The notes: generated by a model from the sequence alone, not told the origin. Shown: positions 7,612 to 15,921, numbered from the stretch's first letter. The stretch: 37,563 nucleotides of DNA from a bacterium (GCA_029552985.1 JAKPDB010000039.1:1-37563), one strand, 5' to 3'. A program made the numbers and translations.

Positions 7612-9915
7612 TTATTGAAGATAGAGAGTTTTTTCAAATTTTTCCAGTAGTCCTGCATCAGCACAACCAGAGACAAAATGGACAAGTGCCCTGTAAACCC
7701 TTGCATATTTTTTTGTCGTAATGGCACCCATTCCTGAAAGCCATCCTAAGTCATTCCAGGACTTGAAAAAAAGACCAAAGTGCCAGAAACACTCTTTCAG
7801 ATATTTTTTGTTGCCTGTAAGGTAGTACGCATACACAGCAGGTTCAACAAATAATTCAGTCACCCGTACGCCATATTGACAAGCTGCGAAATTTTTCATG
7901 CCATAATCAACCCATTTCAGAAAAAGATTTTTTGCCCAGAGTTGTTTTGTCGCCTGGTGATATGCCATCAAACCAACAAGCACTGTATTTGCGTAAAATC
8001 CCTTGCCAAATGCTTCCTTTGCCTGCAGGGGTGTGGTATTGTTTTTCATCTGCTTAATCATTTGCTCTGCTTTTTCAATGTAAGAGATATTTCCAGTTGC
8101 CTCATAACCATAAACAAGGGCAAGGATTGCCCAGCCAAACTCCCTGTTGAAGAAATTGTCAAATCGGACATTTGTTTTATCAAAATAACCCATATTGAAA
8201 TCGCAAATTCCTTTAATTACATCAGGTGCATCATCGTCACCTGTAAGGACATAGTAATGGTACAGTCCCTGAGTCCACTGGTGACTTGGCAGGGATGACA
8301 TCATTGCAGTATGCCAGTATGAGTGCTGGGGCGTTGAGCGATGCTGCTGCCAGTGGTCACTATAATGAACAAAATCAATCTCTATTTGATGCCGTGCTGC
8401 AGCAATCAATCTTTTCAGCACAGGAAAACTTTTTGTTCTCATTGCTTCAAGCGCCAGGCAGTATATTGCATCATATTCATTGTTTGACCAGACAGGTTCA
8501 AGGCTCAGTTGCATTTCATAAACCCCACCGCCTGTATTGAAAAGAATATCTGTTTTCTTTTTGTTTTTCGGATATCTTGCGTGTGAAAAATAATACTGGG
8601 TGTATCCTTCATCAGGCGTATCACCGTAGTGAAACATTTCAGAAATTGTATGAAATCTTCTTGTGGCATCAGATAACAGACAGGAAAAAATCCCAGCACC
8701 AGGGTGATTGTCAGAAAAAAGATACTGTTGATGCCAGGTAAGTCCTGCGAATTTTGAATCGCATTGTTCCAGCCAGCAATAAACAGGTTCAACGTAAATT
8801 GATTGTGGGTTTTTCAGAAAATTTTCAATCACAGTGGGAGATTCTGAAAAATTAAAGTCAAACACGACCCTGTAACTCATTCCCTGCTGTAAATTAAGAA
8901 TCCCTGCAAATTCAGGCCAGATATCGTATGTAATCACACTGTGGCCACCAAAAACTCTTTTTGGCCTGTGATGGACAAAATCCCTCATGCAACAAACAAC
9001 CGCAGCAGCGTTATTTCTGAGACACACTGCATCTCCCACAGTTTTGTTCAAACCTCTTAAAAACAATGGATATTCAAAATCATCGCCCAGGATAGAAACA
9101 TCCTTCACATAAGGCCTGAAATGGGTCCTGTCAACGAATATTTCAGCAGAATCATTTGTTTCAACAATTCGTTTTACAGCAAAATTACTATACATTTCTT
9201 GAAGAAGAAGTAATCTTCTTAGTTCAGGGAAGGAAAACTGACAGAAAAGTCGCTCAATGTTAATAAAAGGATGGTTTTCAAGACAATGGAAAAAGTGAAT
9301 TGAAAAAGAAAATCCCTGAACGCCAGCAAGAAATTCAACCCTCATTTTTACATCAAGTAATCTCTCATGAGTTTTTTCGTTAACAAGAAAGCCCTTCCAG
9401 GATGCCTGAAATCTATTTTCACCGCAATTTTCAACCAGAAAACAGTTATTAGCAGATTGAAAGTTGTATTGTTCCCTGTCTTTTATCGCAACGATACTCC
9501 ATTTATTTTGTGTTGTTACGATCTGGTTTTGATGTAAAAAAATGGATTGAATTGGAAAATCGTTTTGTTTTGAAAGTGTCACAGAAAGAGAGCCGGTTTT
9601 TACTACATATCCATATCCGGTTTCATTGATGACAAGTGTAGGACCTGGGATTTTTGCGCAGGGAGCATTTTTTATTGTGTATATACCATTGCCACAACCT
9701 GTAAAATCCAGTTGTATCCATCGCGGGGAACCATCAGGGTATTTTACCAGTATCCGTGATTGAGCAGGTACTTTTGAACCATCAGGCCTTTCAACAGAAA
9801 AATTTAGATGCCTGCACTGTCCAGGCGCAAAGGGAATACTTACCCTGCACGGCGCAGTTTTTCTATCTGCGGGAAAATTGTTTACAATAACTCGCCATTT
9901 TTTATAACTTGCCAT
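7612..9915 (-). CDS. PcRGLX/YetA-like (PL26-type) exo-rhamnogalacturonan lyase-like protein
   Basis: A 767-residue protein. The N-terminal part (about 1-100) has VSIPFAPGQC, then VPAQSRILVKYPDGSPRWIQ, which matches the first beta domain of PcRGLX/YetA proteins. The central and C-terminal parts (about 370-767) are an alpha/alpha barrel with the typical NNEYD, AARHQIEIDFVHYSDHW, SHQWTQGLYHYYVLTGD order. Characterised members (family PL26) release unsaturated galacturonate-rhamnose from rhamnogalacturonan I; that specificity is transferred from the family. No signal peptide is visible, so it is probably cytoplasmic and acts on imported oligosaccharides. The ATG at 9915 overlaps the nitrilase stop by 14 bp, which supports translational coupling. 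No strong ribosome binding site is present. Confidence 0.7.
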   Translation of the reverse strand: MASYKKWRVIVNNFPADRKTAPCRVSIPFAPGQCRHLNFSVERPDGSKVPAQSRILVKYPDGSPRWIQLDFTGCGNGIYTIKNAPCAKIPGPTLVINETGYGYVVKTGSLSVTLSKQNDFPIQSIFLHQNQIVTTQNKWSIVAIKDREQYNFQSANNCFLVENCGENRFQASWKGFLVNEKTHERLLDVKMRVEFLAGVQGFSFSIHFFHCLENHPFINIERLFCQFSFPELRRLLLLQEMYSNFAVKRIVETNDSAEIFVDRTHFRPYVKDVSILGDDFEYPLFLRGLNKTVGDAVCLRNNAAAVVCCMRDFVHHRPKRVFGGHSVITYDIWPEFAGILNLQQGMSYRVVFDFNFSESPTVIENFLKNPQSIYVEPVYCWLEQCDSKFAGLTWHQQYLFSDNHPGAGIFSCLLSDATRRFHTISEMFHYGDTPDEGYTQYYFSHARYPKNKKKTDILFNTGGGVYEMQLSLEPVWSNNEYDAIYCLALEAMRTKSFPVLKRLIAAARHQIEIDFVHYSDHWQQHRSTPQHSYWHTAMMSSLPSHQWTQGLYHYYVLTGDDDAPDVIKGICDFNMGYFDKTNVRFDNFFNREFGWAILALVYGYEATGNISYIEKAEQMIKQMKNNTTPLQAKEAFGKGFYANTVLVGLMAYHQATKQLWAKNLFLKWVDYGMKNFAACQYGVRVTELFVEPAVYAYYLTGNKKYLKECFWHFGLFFKSWNDLGWLSGMGAITTKKYARVYRALVHFVSGCADAGLLEKFEKTLYLQ

Positions 9916-10663
9916 ATTCAGAAAATTTCAATCTGTCTTTCAAAATTGGAAAGGACCTGCGTATTTCGCTTACCTGTTCAATACGAATGTCGCAGACAAA
10001 TGCACCAGGGCTGCTTTCAGCATCTATAATAACATTTCCCCACGGATCTATCACGCATGAATCTCCGCTATACTTTTCGTCTGGACTTTCGCCTATTCTG
10101 TTTACGCCTGCGACAATTGCCTGGTTTTCAATTGCTCTTGCCTGAAGCAATATCTTCCAGTGGGCTTTCCTTTTTTCAGGCCAGTTTGCAATCACAATAA
10201 ATATATCTGTTTTTTCAGCAGATGTCCAGAATAATGGAGCAAATCTCAGGTCATAGCAAATAAATGGCGTGATGGTTGTTTTGCCAATGCAAAAGGATAC
10301 GATTTTTCTTTCAGGACAGTGATGTAATGGCTCCCCTGATGGAGAAAAAAGATGAATTTTTCCTGTTTTTGAAATGAGACGGCCTTGTGGATTGATTGTG
10401 ATACAAACATTTTTATTATCATCAATACCACCAAAACAGACGTATGAACTGTGTCTTTGCGCAATGTCTGAGAAAAACTCTATGTCCTGCTGCATGAGAG
10501 ATGTAATCTCTTTGTTGAAGGAAAAGCCAGTAAGAGTTGTTTCAGGAAAAATGATTAGGTCAACCTGATTCTTTTCTATACCTGAAAGAATCTCTCTTAT
10601 TCGTGTTTTGTTTTCCTGTTTATTTTCCCACTTTATATCAAACTGACACAGGCATATTTTCAT
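9902..10663 (-). CDS. Carbon-nitrogen hydrolase, omega-amidase (YafV/Nit2)-like
   Basis: A nitrilase-superfamily enzyme of 253 residues with the full catalytic triad: Glu41 (IFPETTLTGF), Lys102 (GKIHLF) and Cys136 (ICYDLRF). The segment VIANWPEKRKAHWKILLQARAIENQAIVAGVNRIG is very close to the YafV/Nit2 branch, which deaminates alpha-keto acid amides such as 2-oxoglutaramate, so omega-amidase is the best guess. I chose the ATG at 10663 because MKICLCQF aligns with the usual family start; an in-frame TTG at 10672 is the alternative. Neither has a clear ribosome binding site. It lies 19 bp below the response regulator and overlaps the lyase-like gene. Why an amidase sits in this locus is not clear. 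Confidence 0.83.
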   Translation of the reverse strand: MKICLCQFDIKWENKQENKTRIREILSGIEKNQVDLIIFPETTLTGFSFNKEITSLMQQDIEFFSDIAQRHSSYVCFGGIDDNKNVCITINPQGRLISKTGKIHLFSPSGEPLHHCPERKIVSFCIGKTTITPFICYDLRFAPLFWTSAEKTDIFIVIANWPEKRKAHWKILLQARAIENQAIVAGVNRIGESPDEKYSGDSCVIDPWGNVIIDAESSPGAFVCDIRIEQVSEIRRSFPILKDRLKFSEYGKL

Positions 10664-10682
10664 TGAAGACAAGGCAGTAGTA

Positions 10683-11069
10683 TTACTTTACCCCTGAAAC
10701 GAGATTTCTGATAATGGGAAGCAATCTCTGGATATTGAATGGTTTTGTCACATAGTAGTCAACACCGAGCTCATATCCCCTGATTTTATCCTCATCTGAT
10801 GTTTTTCCTGTCACCATAATCACAGGCACCCTTCTGCTTCTCCAGCCAGATTTCAACCGTTCAAGGACTTCCCATCCATTGAGCCGTGGCATGTCGATGT
10901 CAAGAAGAACAAGGTCTGGTCTGGATTCTCGGAATCTTTCAAGTGCCTGCTCTCCGTCTTCTGCAATCACAACCCTGTAGCCCGCGCGCAACAGCCCCTG
11001 CTGGAGTATCAGCCGTGTTTCAGGGTCATCTTCTGCCACAAGAATTGTTTTTATCTGGCCATCGCTCAT
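10683..11069 (-). CDS. Single-domain response regulator (CheY-like)
   Basis: A 128-residue receiver domain without an output domain. All phosphorylation-site residues are present: Asp14-Asp15 (VAEDD), the phospho-acceptor Asp57 (LVLLDIDMP), Thr87 (MVTGKT) and Lys109 (TKPF). Such stand-alone receivers pass a signal by protein contact, or act in phosphorelays or polar localisation. No histidine kinase is in the window. It is the first gene of the minus-strand carbohydrate run, 19 bp before the nitrilase. The ATG at 11069 has no ribosome binding site; instead a near-ideal promoter ends six bases upstream, which suggests a leaderless mRNA. Confidence 0.9.
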   Translation of the reverse strand: MSDGQIKTILVAEDDPETRLILQQGLLRAGYRVVIAEDGEQALERFRESRPDLVLLDIDMPRLNGWEVLERLKSGWRSRRVPVIMVTGKTSDEDKIRGYELGVDYYVTKPFNIQRLLPIIRNLVSGVK

Positions 11070-11075
11070 ATCTTA

Positions 11076-11104
11076 ATTATATAACAGAATGCGAAGTTGG
11101 ACAA
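11076..11104 (-). promoter_or_regulatory. Promoter for the response regulator, apparently leaderless
   Basis: On the minus strand, TTGTCC (11099-11104), a 17-bp spacer and a perfect TATAAT (11076-11081) are followed by six bases and then the ATG at 11069. Transcription starting about seven bases after the -10 box would begin at the A of the start codon. Confidence 0.65.
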
Positions 11105-11124
11105 AATTATGTGAGAAAAATCCG

Positions 11125-12756
11125 TCATGGTAATTGCTTGATAATCTCATCGTAAGTAGAAAAATCAATCTTTTTGAATTGTCCGCTTTTCGTTTTTATC
11201 AATATCACTTTTTCCTTTGTTGCGTATCCAATAATCGCTGCCCTGATACGAGATTTTTTGTACACCCTGACAAGTTTTTCAGCGCTTTTTTTATCTGTAG
11301 CAACCAGCAGGCATCCTGAAGAAATCAAGCCATAGGCATCCATGTTGAGATAATCACAAAAAATTTTTGCTGGTTTATAAAAAGAAATGTTTTTCTCATC
11401 CAGAATAAACCCGCATCCAGAAGATTCTGCAATTTCAGCAATTCCACAAGTAATTCCTCCTTCTGTTGGGTCATGCATTCTGATAACAGGAACTGTTTTC
11501 CATGCTATCATTGCTTCCCTGACAATAGAAAGCCCGGGATTTTTTGTGGCATTGATTGCCTTTTTGAATACATCAGGAAATTTTTTTGCCAGGTCTGGTT
11601 TTTCTCTTGCGAGAATTGAAGCGCCTTCAATACCTGCCTGTTTCACCAGCACCAGCGCATCGCCTGATTTGATTTTTTTAACCTGCTTGATGTGTCTTAA
11701 TTTTTCCCCTGCCATTGCGCAGCATAGCACAACCTGCGAAACAGAAGAACTGATTTCAGTGTGTCCACCAACCCATGCGATTTTAAATTGGTGGCATGTT
11801 TTTGAGATATCGTAGAATGTTTTTTCAACAGCAGGAAATGTTGTCCCAACAGGAAAAATCAGGGTTGTCAGAAGCCAGCGGGGAATTCCACCACTACAGA
11901 CAATATCATTGGCATTGATTGTAACAGCGTATTTTCCAATGTCCTTCGAAACAAGCGTAATGGGGTCAGATTTCAAAATTACTTTGTTTCTTGATGTTCT
12001 TATTATTGCTGCATCCATACCAATATCTGGTCCTGTCTCAACTGATTCATCAAGCACACAATATTTTTGAATAAGGTACTTAAGCAACTGATGTTCAAGT
12101 TTTCCTTCTGGAAGTTTCTCCAGTCCAAGGAGAACTCCAAGTTTTGTAATGTCATCATAAACAAAGTCAGCGCCGACATTAATAAAATCCTGATGCATTT
12201 TTCCACCAGTCAGCACCCCACATGACAAAATTCCAAGTTTCTTTGCTGCAAGTACATCAAACATATGGTCTCCTGCAACCAGAACCTCATTTTTCTTCAA
12301 ACCAAGTTTTTCGAGCATCATATTGATATGTGATGGGTGCGGTTTTACTTCAGGCACATCCTCTCTTGCAAGTAACACATCGAAGGGGATATGTTTTTCC
12401 TTCAAAATTTTCTCAACCACATTTCTGCTGTTTCTTGTGATGATGCCTATGGCAATACCTGATTTTTTTAATTGAGCAAGAAATTCAATCACTCCATTGA
12501 TGGGTTTTGCATTTTTTGAAGATGCATGCTCCCTTTCAAGCAAAAGGGCATGAGCTTGTTTTAGAAACTTCTCTGATTTTGCTTTGTTCAGTTTTCTTAT
12601 TTCCTTCAGGTATTCAAGAATTGGAAGTTTTTCTTCTGGTTCTCTGAGTTTATATCGACTGGCAAGTTCGCTAATCTCAAGGAAGATTTTTTTAAAGTCT
12701 ATCTCTTGGCTTACAATTGTTCCATCAAAATCAAAGATCAGTCCTTTAATGTGCAT
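11125..12756 (-). CDS. HAD phosphatase fused to AIR synthase-related (HypE/PurM/ThiL-fold) protein
   Basis: A 543-residue fusion. Residues 1 to about 215 form a HAD-superfamily phosphatase of the phosphoglycolate-phosphatase type: DFDGTIV (nucleophile and acid), IITRNS (motif II), VKPHP (motif III lysine) and VLVAGDHMFD (motif IV). Residues about 216-543 form an AIR-synthase-related module: GMDAAII, the IGKYAVTINANDIVCSGG segment, GGHTE, and near the end LISSGCLLVATD. This module resembles HypE-like and ThiL/SelD-like ATP-using enzymes, but lacks the C-terminal PRVCG of HypE, so hydrogenase maturation is not implied. The ATG at 12756 is preceded by AT-rich DNA with a TAAAAT hexamer six bases upstream and no ribosome binding site. 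The gene stands alone, divergent from the kinase. Confidence 0.8.
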   Translation of the reverse strand: MHIKGLIFDFDGTIVSQEIDFKKIFLEISELASRYKLREPEEKLPILEYLKEIRKLNKAKSEKFLKQAHALLLEREHASSKNAKPINGVIEFLAQLKKSGIAIGIITRNSRNVVEKILKEKHIPFDVLLAREDVPEVKPHPSHINMMLEKLGLKKNEVLVAGDHMFDVLAAKKLGILSCGVLTGGKMHQDFINVGADFVYDDITKLGVLLGLEKLPEGKLEHQLLKYLIQKYCVLDESVETGPDIGMDAAIIRTSRNKVILKSDPITLVSKDIGKYAVTINANDIVCSGGIPRWLLTTLIFPVGTTFPAVEKTFYDISKTCHQFKIAWVGGHTEISSSVSQVVLCCAMAGEKLRHIKQVKKIKSGDALVLVKQAGIEGASILAREKPDLAKKFPDVFKKAINATKNPGLSIVREAMIAWKTVPVIRMHDPTEGGITCGIAEIAESSGCGFILDEKNISFYKPAKIFCDYLNMDAYGLISSGCLLVATDKKSAEKLVRVYKKSRIRAAIIGYATKEKVILIKTKSGQFKKIDFSTYDEIIKQLP

Positions 12757-12762
12757 AATATT

Positions 12763-12768
12763 ATTTTA
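12763..12768 (-). promoter_or_regulatory. Probable -10 box for the HAD-AIR fusion gene
   Basis: TAAAAT on the minus strand, six bases before the ATG at 12756, with the same spacing as the -10 boxes at 11076 and 15886. The -35 region is weak (TTTGTT or TTGTTC at 15-16 bp spacing). The geometry again implies a leaderless or nearly leaderless transcript. Confidence 0.35.
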
Positions 12769-12872
12769 ACCCGGCTGCAATCGGAACAAAAATTGGGGTC
12801 TTGTTTTTTTTCCTGAAATCAGGTATCATAATGGTGTAATTTCAATTTTTTCATTTTATTGTCATTATGTAA

Positions 12873-13667
12873 ATGGTTAGCAAAAGGGCGGGTCAGGTTA
12901 TTGAAGGTTATGAAATCGTTGAGCAGATATGGCAGGGTTCAACATCTGGTGTGTATCTGGCTAAAACCACAAAACACAATCCTGAGTATGGTCCATACGT
13001 GGCAATAAAGATTCTCAATACCAGAAGAAGCCGTTTCAGGGACTCACATCATATCGCTCAATTTAAGAAGCAGGCGCAGATTGCCATGGAATTACATCAT
13101 CCCAATATCGTGAAAGCATACAAACTATTTCAGGATGAACAGGATATTGGAATCATCATGGAATATGTGCCAGGGAAAAGTTTAAGGCAGTGGTCTATGG
13201 AGAAAACTTTTTCTCTCGAAGAGGTTCTCTTGATTTTTAAAGCAATGCTTTCAGCTCTTGAGCACCTTGAACAGCATAAAATCGTCCATAAAGACATCAA
13301 ACCAGAAAACATTTTAATTTCTCCTGATTTACAATTGATTAAACTGACAGATTTTGGCTATGCAGTGAGAAAGAGTTTCTTCGCATTTGATAGGTTCCCT
13401 TACGCAGGAACCGAAAGATACATGGCTCCAGAAAGACGGCTCGGACAGGTAACATTCAGAAGCGATATCTATAGTTTGGGTAAAATTATCGAAGAATACC
13501 TTGCCAAATGTAATTGCGAAATCCCAGGATATGTCATCGCAATACTGAAAAATTGTATAGACCCTGATCCAAACAATAGATACGAACATGCTTCTCTCGC
13601 CCGCAAAGACCTTGAGTTTTTGACAGAATACCACAGGAAAAAGGATGCTATACGGCATCATCTCTGA
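12873..13667 (+). CDS. Ser/Thr protein kinase (eukaryotic-like, soluble)
   Basis: A 264-residue kinase domain with no membrane segment or sensor domain. The glycine-rich loop is imperfect (IWQGSTSGVY, residues 19-28). The ATP-binding Lys46 (VAIKIL), the catalytic loop HKDIKPEN (139-146, Lys in place of the usual Arg of HRD), DFG (160-162) and the APE motif (185-187) are all present, so it should be active. Its stop codon lies 23 bp inside the following metallophosphoesterase gene, so the two are translated together. That suggests opposed phosphorylation and dephosphorylation, though the second enzyme could equally be a nucleotidase. The ATG at 12873 lacks a clear ribosome binding site. Confidence 0.88.
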   Translation: MVSKRAGQVIEGYEIVEQIWQGSTSGVYLAKTTKHNPEYGPYVAIKILNTRRSRFRDSHHIAQFKKQAQIAMELHHPNIVKAYKLFQDEQDIGIIMEYVPGKSLRQWSMEKTFSLEEVLLIFKAMLSALEHLEQHKIVHKDIKPENILISPDLQLIKLTDFGYAVRKSFFAFDRFPYAGTERYMAPERRLGQVTFRSDIYSLGKIIEEYLAKCNCEIPGYVIAILKNCIDPDPNNRYEHASLARKDLEFLTEYHRKKDAIRHHL

Positions 13668-14385
13668 CATCCACGGAAATCTTGAAGCAGCCATGGCAGT
13701 AAAAGATTTCCTTGTCAAAAGTGGTGCAGAAAAAATTCTTTTTCTTGGAGACATGGTGGGCTATGGAGTTAATCCAGCAGAATGCATAGATCTTTTTGAT
13801 TTGCCAAATATCATTTTTATCAAAGGCAACCACGAAGAAGCGTGTATCACTGGCAGATATGAGGGTTTTACCCTTGATGCAAAGATGGCAATGGACTGGA
13901 CAAGGAAAAATCTTTCAGATGATTACAAAAAGAAATTATCTGAATGGAAGGAAACACTGGAAATCGAGGATTTTATCACCTGTCATGGCGGATTAAATGA
14001 TCCTTTGTATTTCTACACCAGTTCCCGTTCCAGAGCAAAGAAAATGTTTGATGAGTTTAGCTTTCATTATTGTTTTGTGGGACATACCCATTTCCCGATG
14101 GTTTTTGTTGATGAAGAAAACAAGGATATGCCCTCTATTATTGCAGAAGACCCTGGAGGAGGTCTTAGGGTACTTATAGAGGAAAACAAAAGATATATTC
14201 TCAATGTTGGCAGTGTAGGTCAACCAAGGGATGGAAATCCTCAGGCATGCTGCTGTCTTTATGACTCAAAGTCTAGATTGTTTCAACTGTTCAGAATACC
14301 CTATCCTGCTGAAATCGCATCAAAAAAAATTGCTGACGCAGGACTTCCTTCTTCTCTTGCCGCAAGGATCTTGCGCGGGTTGTAA
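13645..14385 (+). CDS. Metallophosphoesterase (PPP/diadenosine tetraphosphatase-like)
   Basis: A 246-residue calcineurin-like phosphoesterase with the metal-site motifs in order: SDIHGN (7-12), GDMVGYG (35-41), GNHE (61-64), the ITCHGG segment (111-116) and GHTH (146-149). The protein is soluble. The family contains phosphodiesterases, diadenosine-tetraphosphate hydrolases and protein phosphatases, and the sequence does not settle which. It overlaps the kinase gene by 23 bp, a strong hint of a shared operon and possibly a kinase/phosphatase pair. The ATG follows AGGAAAAAGG, a usable ribosome binding site inside the kinase gene. The gene ends 25 bp before the convergent pseudopilin. Confidence 0.85.
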   Translation: MLYGIISDIHGNLEAAMAVKDFLVKSGAEKILFLGDMVGYGVNPAECIDLFDLPNIIFIKGNHEEACITGRYEGFTLDAKMAMDWTRKNLSDDYKKKLSEWKETLEIEDFITCHGGLNDPLYFYTSSRSRAKKMFDEFSFHYCFVGHTHFPMVFVDEENKDMPSIIAEDPGGGLRVLIEENKRYILNVGSVGQPRDGNPQACCCLYDSKSRLFQLFRIPYPAEIASKKIADAGLPSSLAARILRGL

Positions 14386-14410
14386 TTTAATAGTACACAG
14401 TATCAAATCG

Positions 14411-15034
14411 TTATTTTTTATCAGCAGCAAGAAATACCCTTTCGTATTCTTGCTGTGAATCATCAGTCAGGGTCAAAGTCATGCTGTAATCAGGAACTCC
14501 AGCGACATGACCATCTGAAAATAAAATGTTGACAAACTTACCTTTGTGATTAAATTTTCCTTCTGAAGCAAGATTAAAATCCATCAAAAAAGCAAAAACA
14601 CCAGAAGTTCCTTCAATTTCAGGCCTGTAAACATACGCAGATTCTACAATCCCTCCGGATTCATCTGCCATTTTTACCTTTTCTCCATTTGCATAGTTAC
14701 TTGATGGACATCCATACATTTCAATGCTTCTCAAATGGGCATGAAATCTTCCAATTCCAACATATTCGCCTGATGCATCTCGAATGATATTTCCATAATA
14801 TGCGCCATCATAAAAAGAACCGCCATCCATAATCCTCATACCAATTGTCATTCCAATTTGTTTGACATTATTCATGCACACCACCCTTCTTGCAGATTCT
14901 CTTGCTCTTGCAAGCACAGGAAGAAGAAGTCCTGCAAGAATGGCAATAATTCCTATTACCACCAGCAGTTCAATCAGTGTAAATCCCCTTTCAGCCAGAT
15001 TGTTTGTGTTGTTAGAATTTTTTCGCTTCATCAT
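14411..15034 (-). CDS. Type II secretion/type IV pilus-like pseudopilin
   Basis: A 207-residue prepilin. A positively charged leader ends in Gly17, and the mature protein would start [20 protein letters not shown] with Glu at +5, the signature for prepilin peptidase cleavage and N-methylation. The head domain carries the [17 protein letters not shown] motif common in the large pseudopilin paralogue families of Planctomycetes, Verrucomicrobia, Lentisphaerae and relatives. It is probably anchored in the inner membrane with its head in the periplasm. A GspF/PilC-like gene occurs at 31486-32520 but is not linked. The gene is 10 bp below the AbiEii-like gene on the same strand. Confidence 0.88.
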   Translation of the reverse strand: MMKRKNSNNTNNLAERGFTLIELLVVIGIIAILAGLLLPVLARARESARRVVCMNNVKQIGMTIGMRIMDGGSFYDGAYYGNIIRDASGEYVGIGRFHAHLRSIEMYGCPSSNYANGEKVKMADESGGIVESAYVYRPEIEGTSGVFAFLMDFNLASEGKFNHKGKFVNILFSDGHVAGVPDYSMTLTLTDDSQQEYERVFLAADKK

Positions 15035-15044
15035 ATAGAAAAAA

Positions 15045-15593
15045 TCACACTTTCAGTTGTCCTAATGTGTCAATAATCCAGGCATCGATCTTTCCATAAT
15101 CTTCAAAACTCAACACAGCGCCAAGGAAAAGTTTGTAGGATTGGCTGGGGAACTTTTTTTCAAAGTCCTGTTCTATTTTTCTGGCATCCCACCTGTAAAT
15201 TTTGTAAAGATATGCCAGGTCAAAGATATCTCTTGGGTCAATTCTTCGACCCGAAACATAAATTTTGTTCAGAAACAAATCATAATCAGAAGCAATTCTT
15301 ATTTCCCGAAATTTTTCGATTCTTTCTATATTCTTGAATGGGAAAAACACAAATGAAACCTTGATATTCTGAATATAGAAATCAACATTGTCCTGAAATT
15401 CTTTGTATCTCTGCACTGTGTAGTTTTCTCTTAATTTTTTATAAGTGTGTCTGAATGAGAAAGTATGCTGGTTGAAAAAATCAACGACTTTGCTTTCTCT
15501 CTGCTTGTGCCGCAACATAATTGCTGTGCCGCCAGCAAGATAAAAGCGTGGAAACTGTTTTTGAATGTGCTGAGCCAGCTTAATGGTTTCCAT
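15045..15593 (-). CDS. AbiEii-like nucleotidyltransferase (toxin candidate)
   Basis: A 182-residue protein of the AbiEii/AbiGii nucleotidyltransferase group, toxins of type IV-like toxin-antitoxin and abortive-infection systems. The start [24 protein letters not shown] (residues 17-40) aligns with the family's GGT...hR.S.DlDff motif: the GGT and the second Asp (Asp38) are kept, but the first Asp is Val36. The protein is shorter than most members. [13 protein letters not shown] near residue 125 matches the family's conserved D.yDl.yl segment. The ATG at 15593 overlaps the stop region of the small upstream gene by 14 bp, the usual layout of such pairs. The missing Asp may mean reduced or different activity. 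Confidence 0.7.
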   Translation of the reverse strand: METIKLAQHIQKQFPRFYLAGGTAIMLRHKQRESKVVDFFNQHTFSFRHTYKKLRENYTVQRYKEFQDNVDFYIQNIKVSFVFFPFKNIERIEKFREIRIASDYDLFLNKIYVSGRRIDPRDIFDLAYLYKIYRWDARKIEQDFEKKFPSQSYKLFLGAVLSFEDYGKIDAWIIDTLGQLKV

Positions 15594-15879
15594 TGTGCCA
15601 GTAACGTATCCAGTATTTCACACCGCGCTTGATTCCAGGATACTTGCTGATGATTTTGTATGTTTCTTCAGGAAAAAAATGATAAATTTCCTTCACTTCA
15701 TCAAAGTTTCCATATGTGAGAACCCGGAGTATGATTTTTTCACAGGGTGTTGTGCGTGTGTGTTCCCAGAGATACCTCTGAAATTTTTTCGGGATATGAA
15801 CATGGTACACGAATTCTGGTTTTATTCTTTTCAGTGTGTGATGAGCAGGATTTTTCTTGATAATGGACTTTTTCTCCAT
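15580..15879 (-). CDS. Small antitoxin-like partner of the AbiEii-like protein
   Basis: A 99-residue basic protein. The segment FQRYLWEHTRTTPCEKIILRVLTYGNFDEVKEIYHFF resembles small proteins (DUF6922-like, 'II.RVL.yG' followed by a helical tail) that sit in front of AbiEii-type nucleotidyltransferases and act as, or are presumed to be, antitoxins. The frame is open up to an ATG at 15921, but I chose the ATG at 15879 because a promoter (CTGAGA, 17 bp, TATAAT) ends six bases upstream of it, as in the response regulator gene. It overlaps the next gene by 14 bp. The antitoxin role is inferred from family and position. Confidence 0.62.
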   Translation of the reverse strand: MEKKSIIKKNPAHHTLKRIKPEFVYHVHIPKKFQRYLWEHTRTTPCEKIILRVLTYGNFDEVKEIYHFFPEETYKIISKYPGIKRGVKYWIRYWHNGNH

Positions 15880-15885
15880 GTATTT

Positions 15886-15914
15886 ATTATACACCATAAG
15901 CCAGTGGTTCTCAG
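15886..15914 (-). promoter_or_regulatory. Promoter of the toxin-antitoxin-like pair, apparently leaderless
   Basis: On the minus strand, CTGAGA (15909-15914), a 17-bp spacer and a perfect TATAAT (15886-15891), then six bases to an ATG at 15879. The -35 box lies eight bases inside the 3' flank of the alpha-mannosidase gene, giving the pair its own transcript. Confidence 0.55.
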
Positions 15915-15921
15915 TGGGCAT

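Noticed and set aside
7876-8298. Plus-strand frame of 140 codons inside the lyase-like gene
   Set aside because: Cys/His-rich low-complexity translation typical of an antisense shadow; the minus-strand gene is clear.
11387-11815. Plus-strand frame of 142 codons inside the HAD-AIR fusion gene
   Set aside because: Antisense to a conserved domain; no start signal or motif.
11125-12756. Hydrogenase maturation protein HypE
   Set aside because: The AIR-synthase-like part lacks the C-terminal cysteine tail of HypE, and no hydrogenase genes are nearby.
12797-12830. CCTGA-AA-TCAGG palindrome upstream of the kinase gene as an operator
   Set aside because: Only five-base arms, with no second copy or clear promoter boxes beside it.
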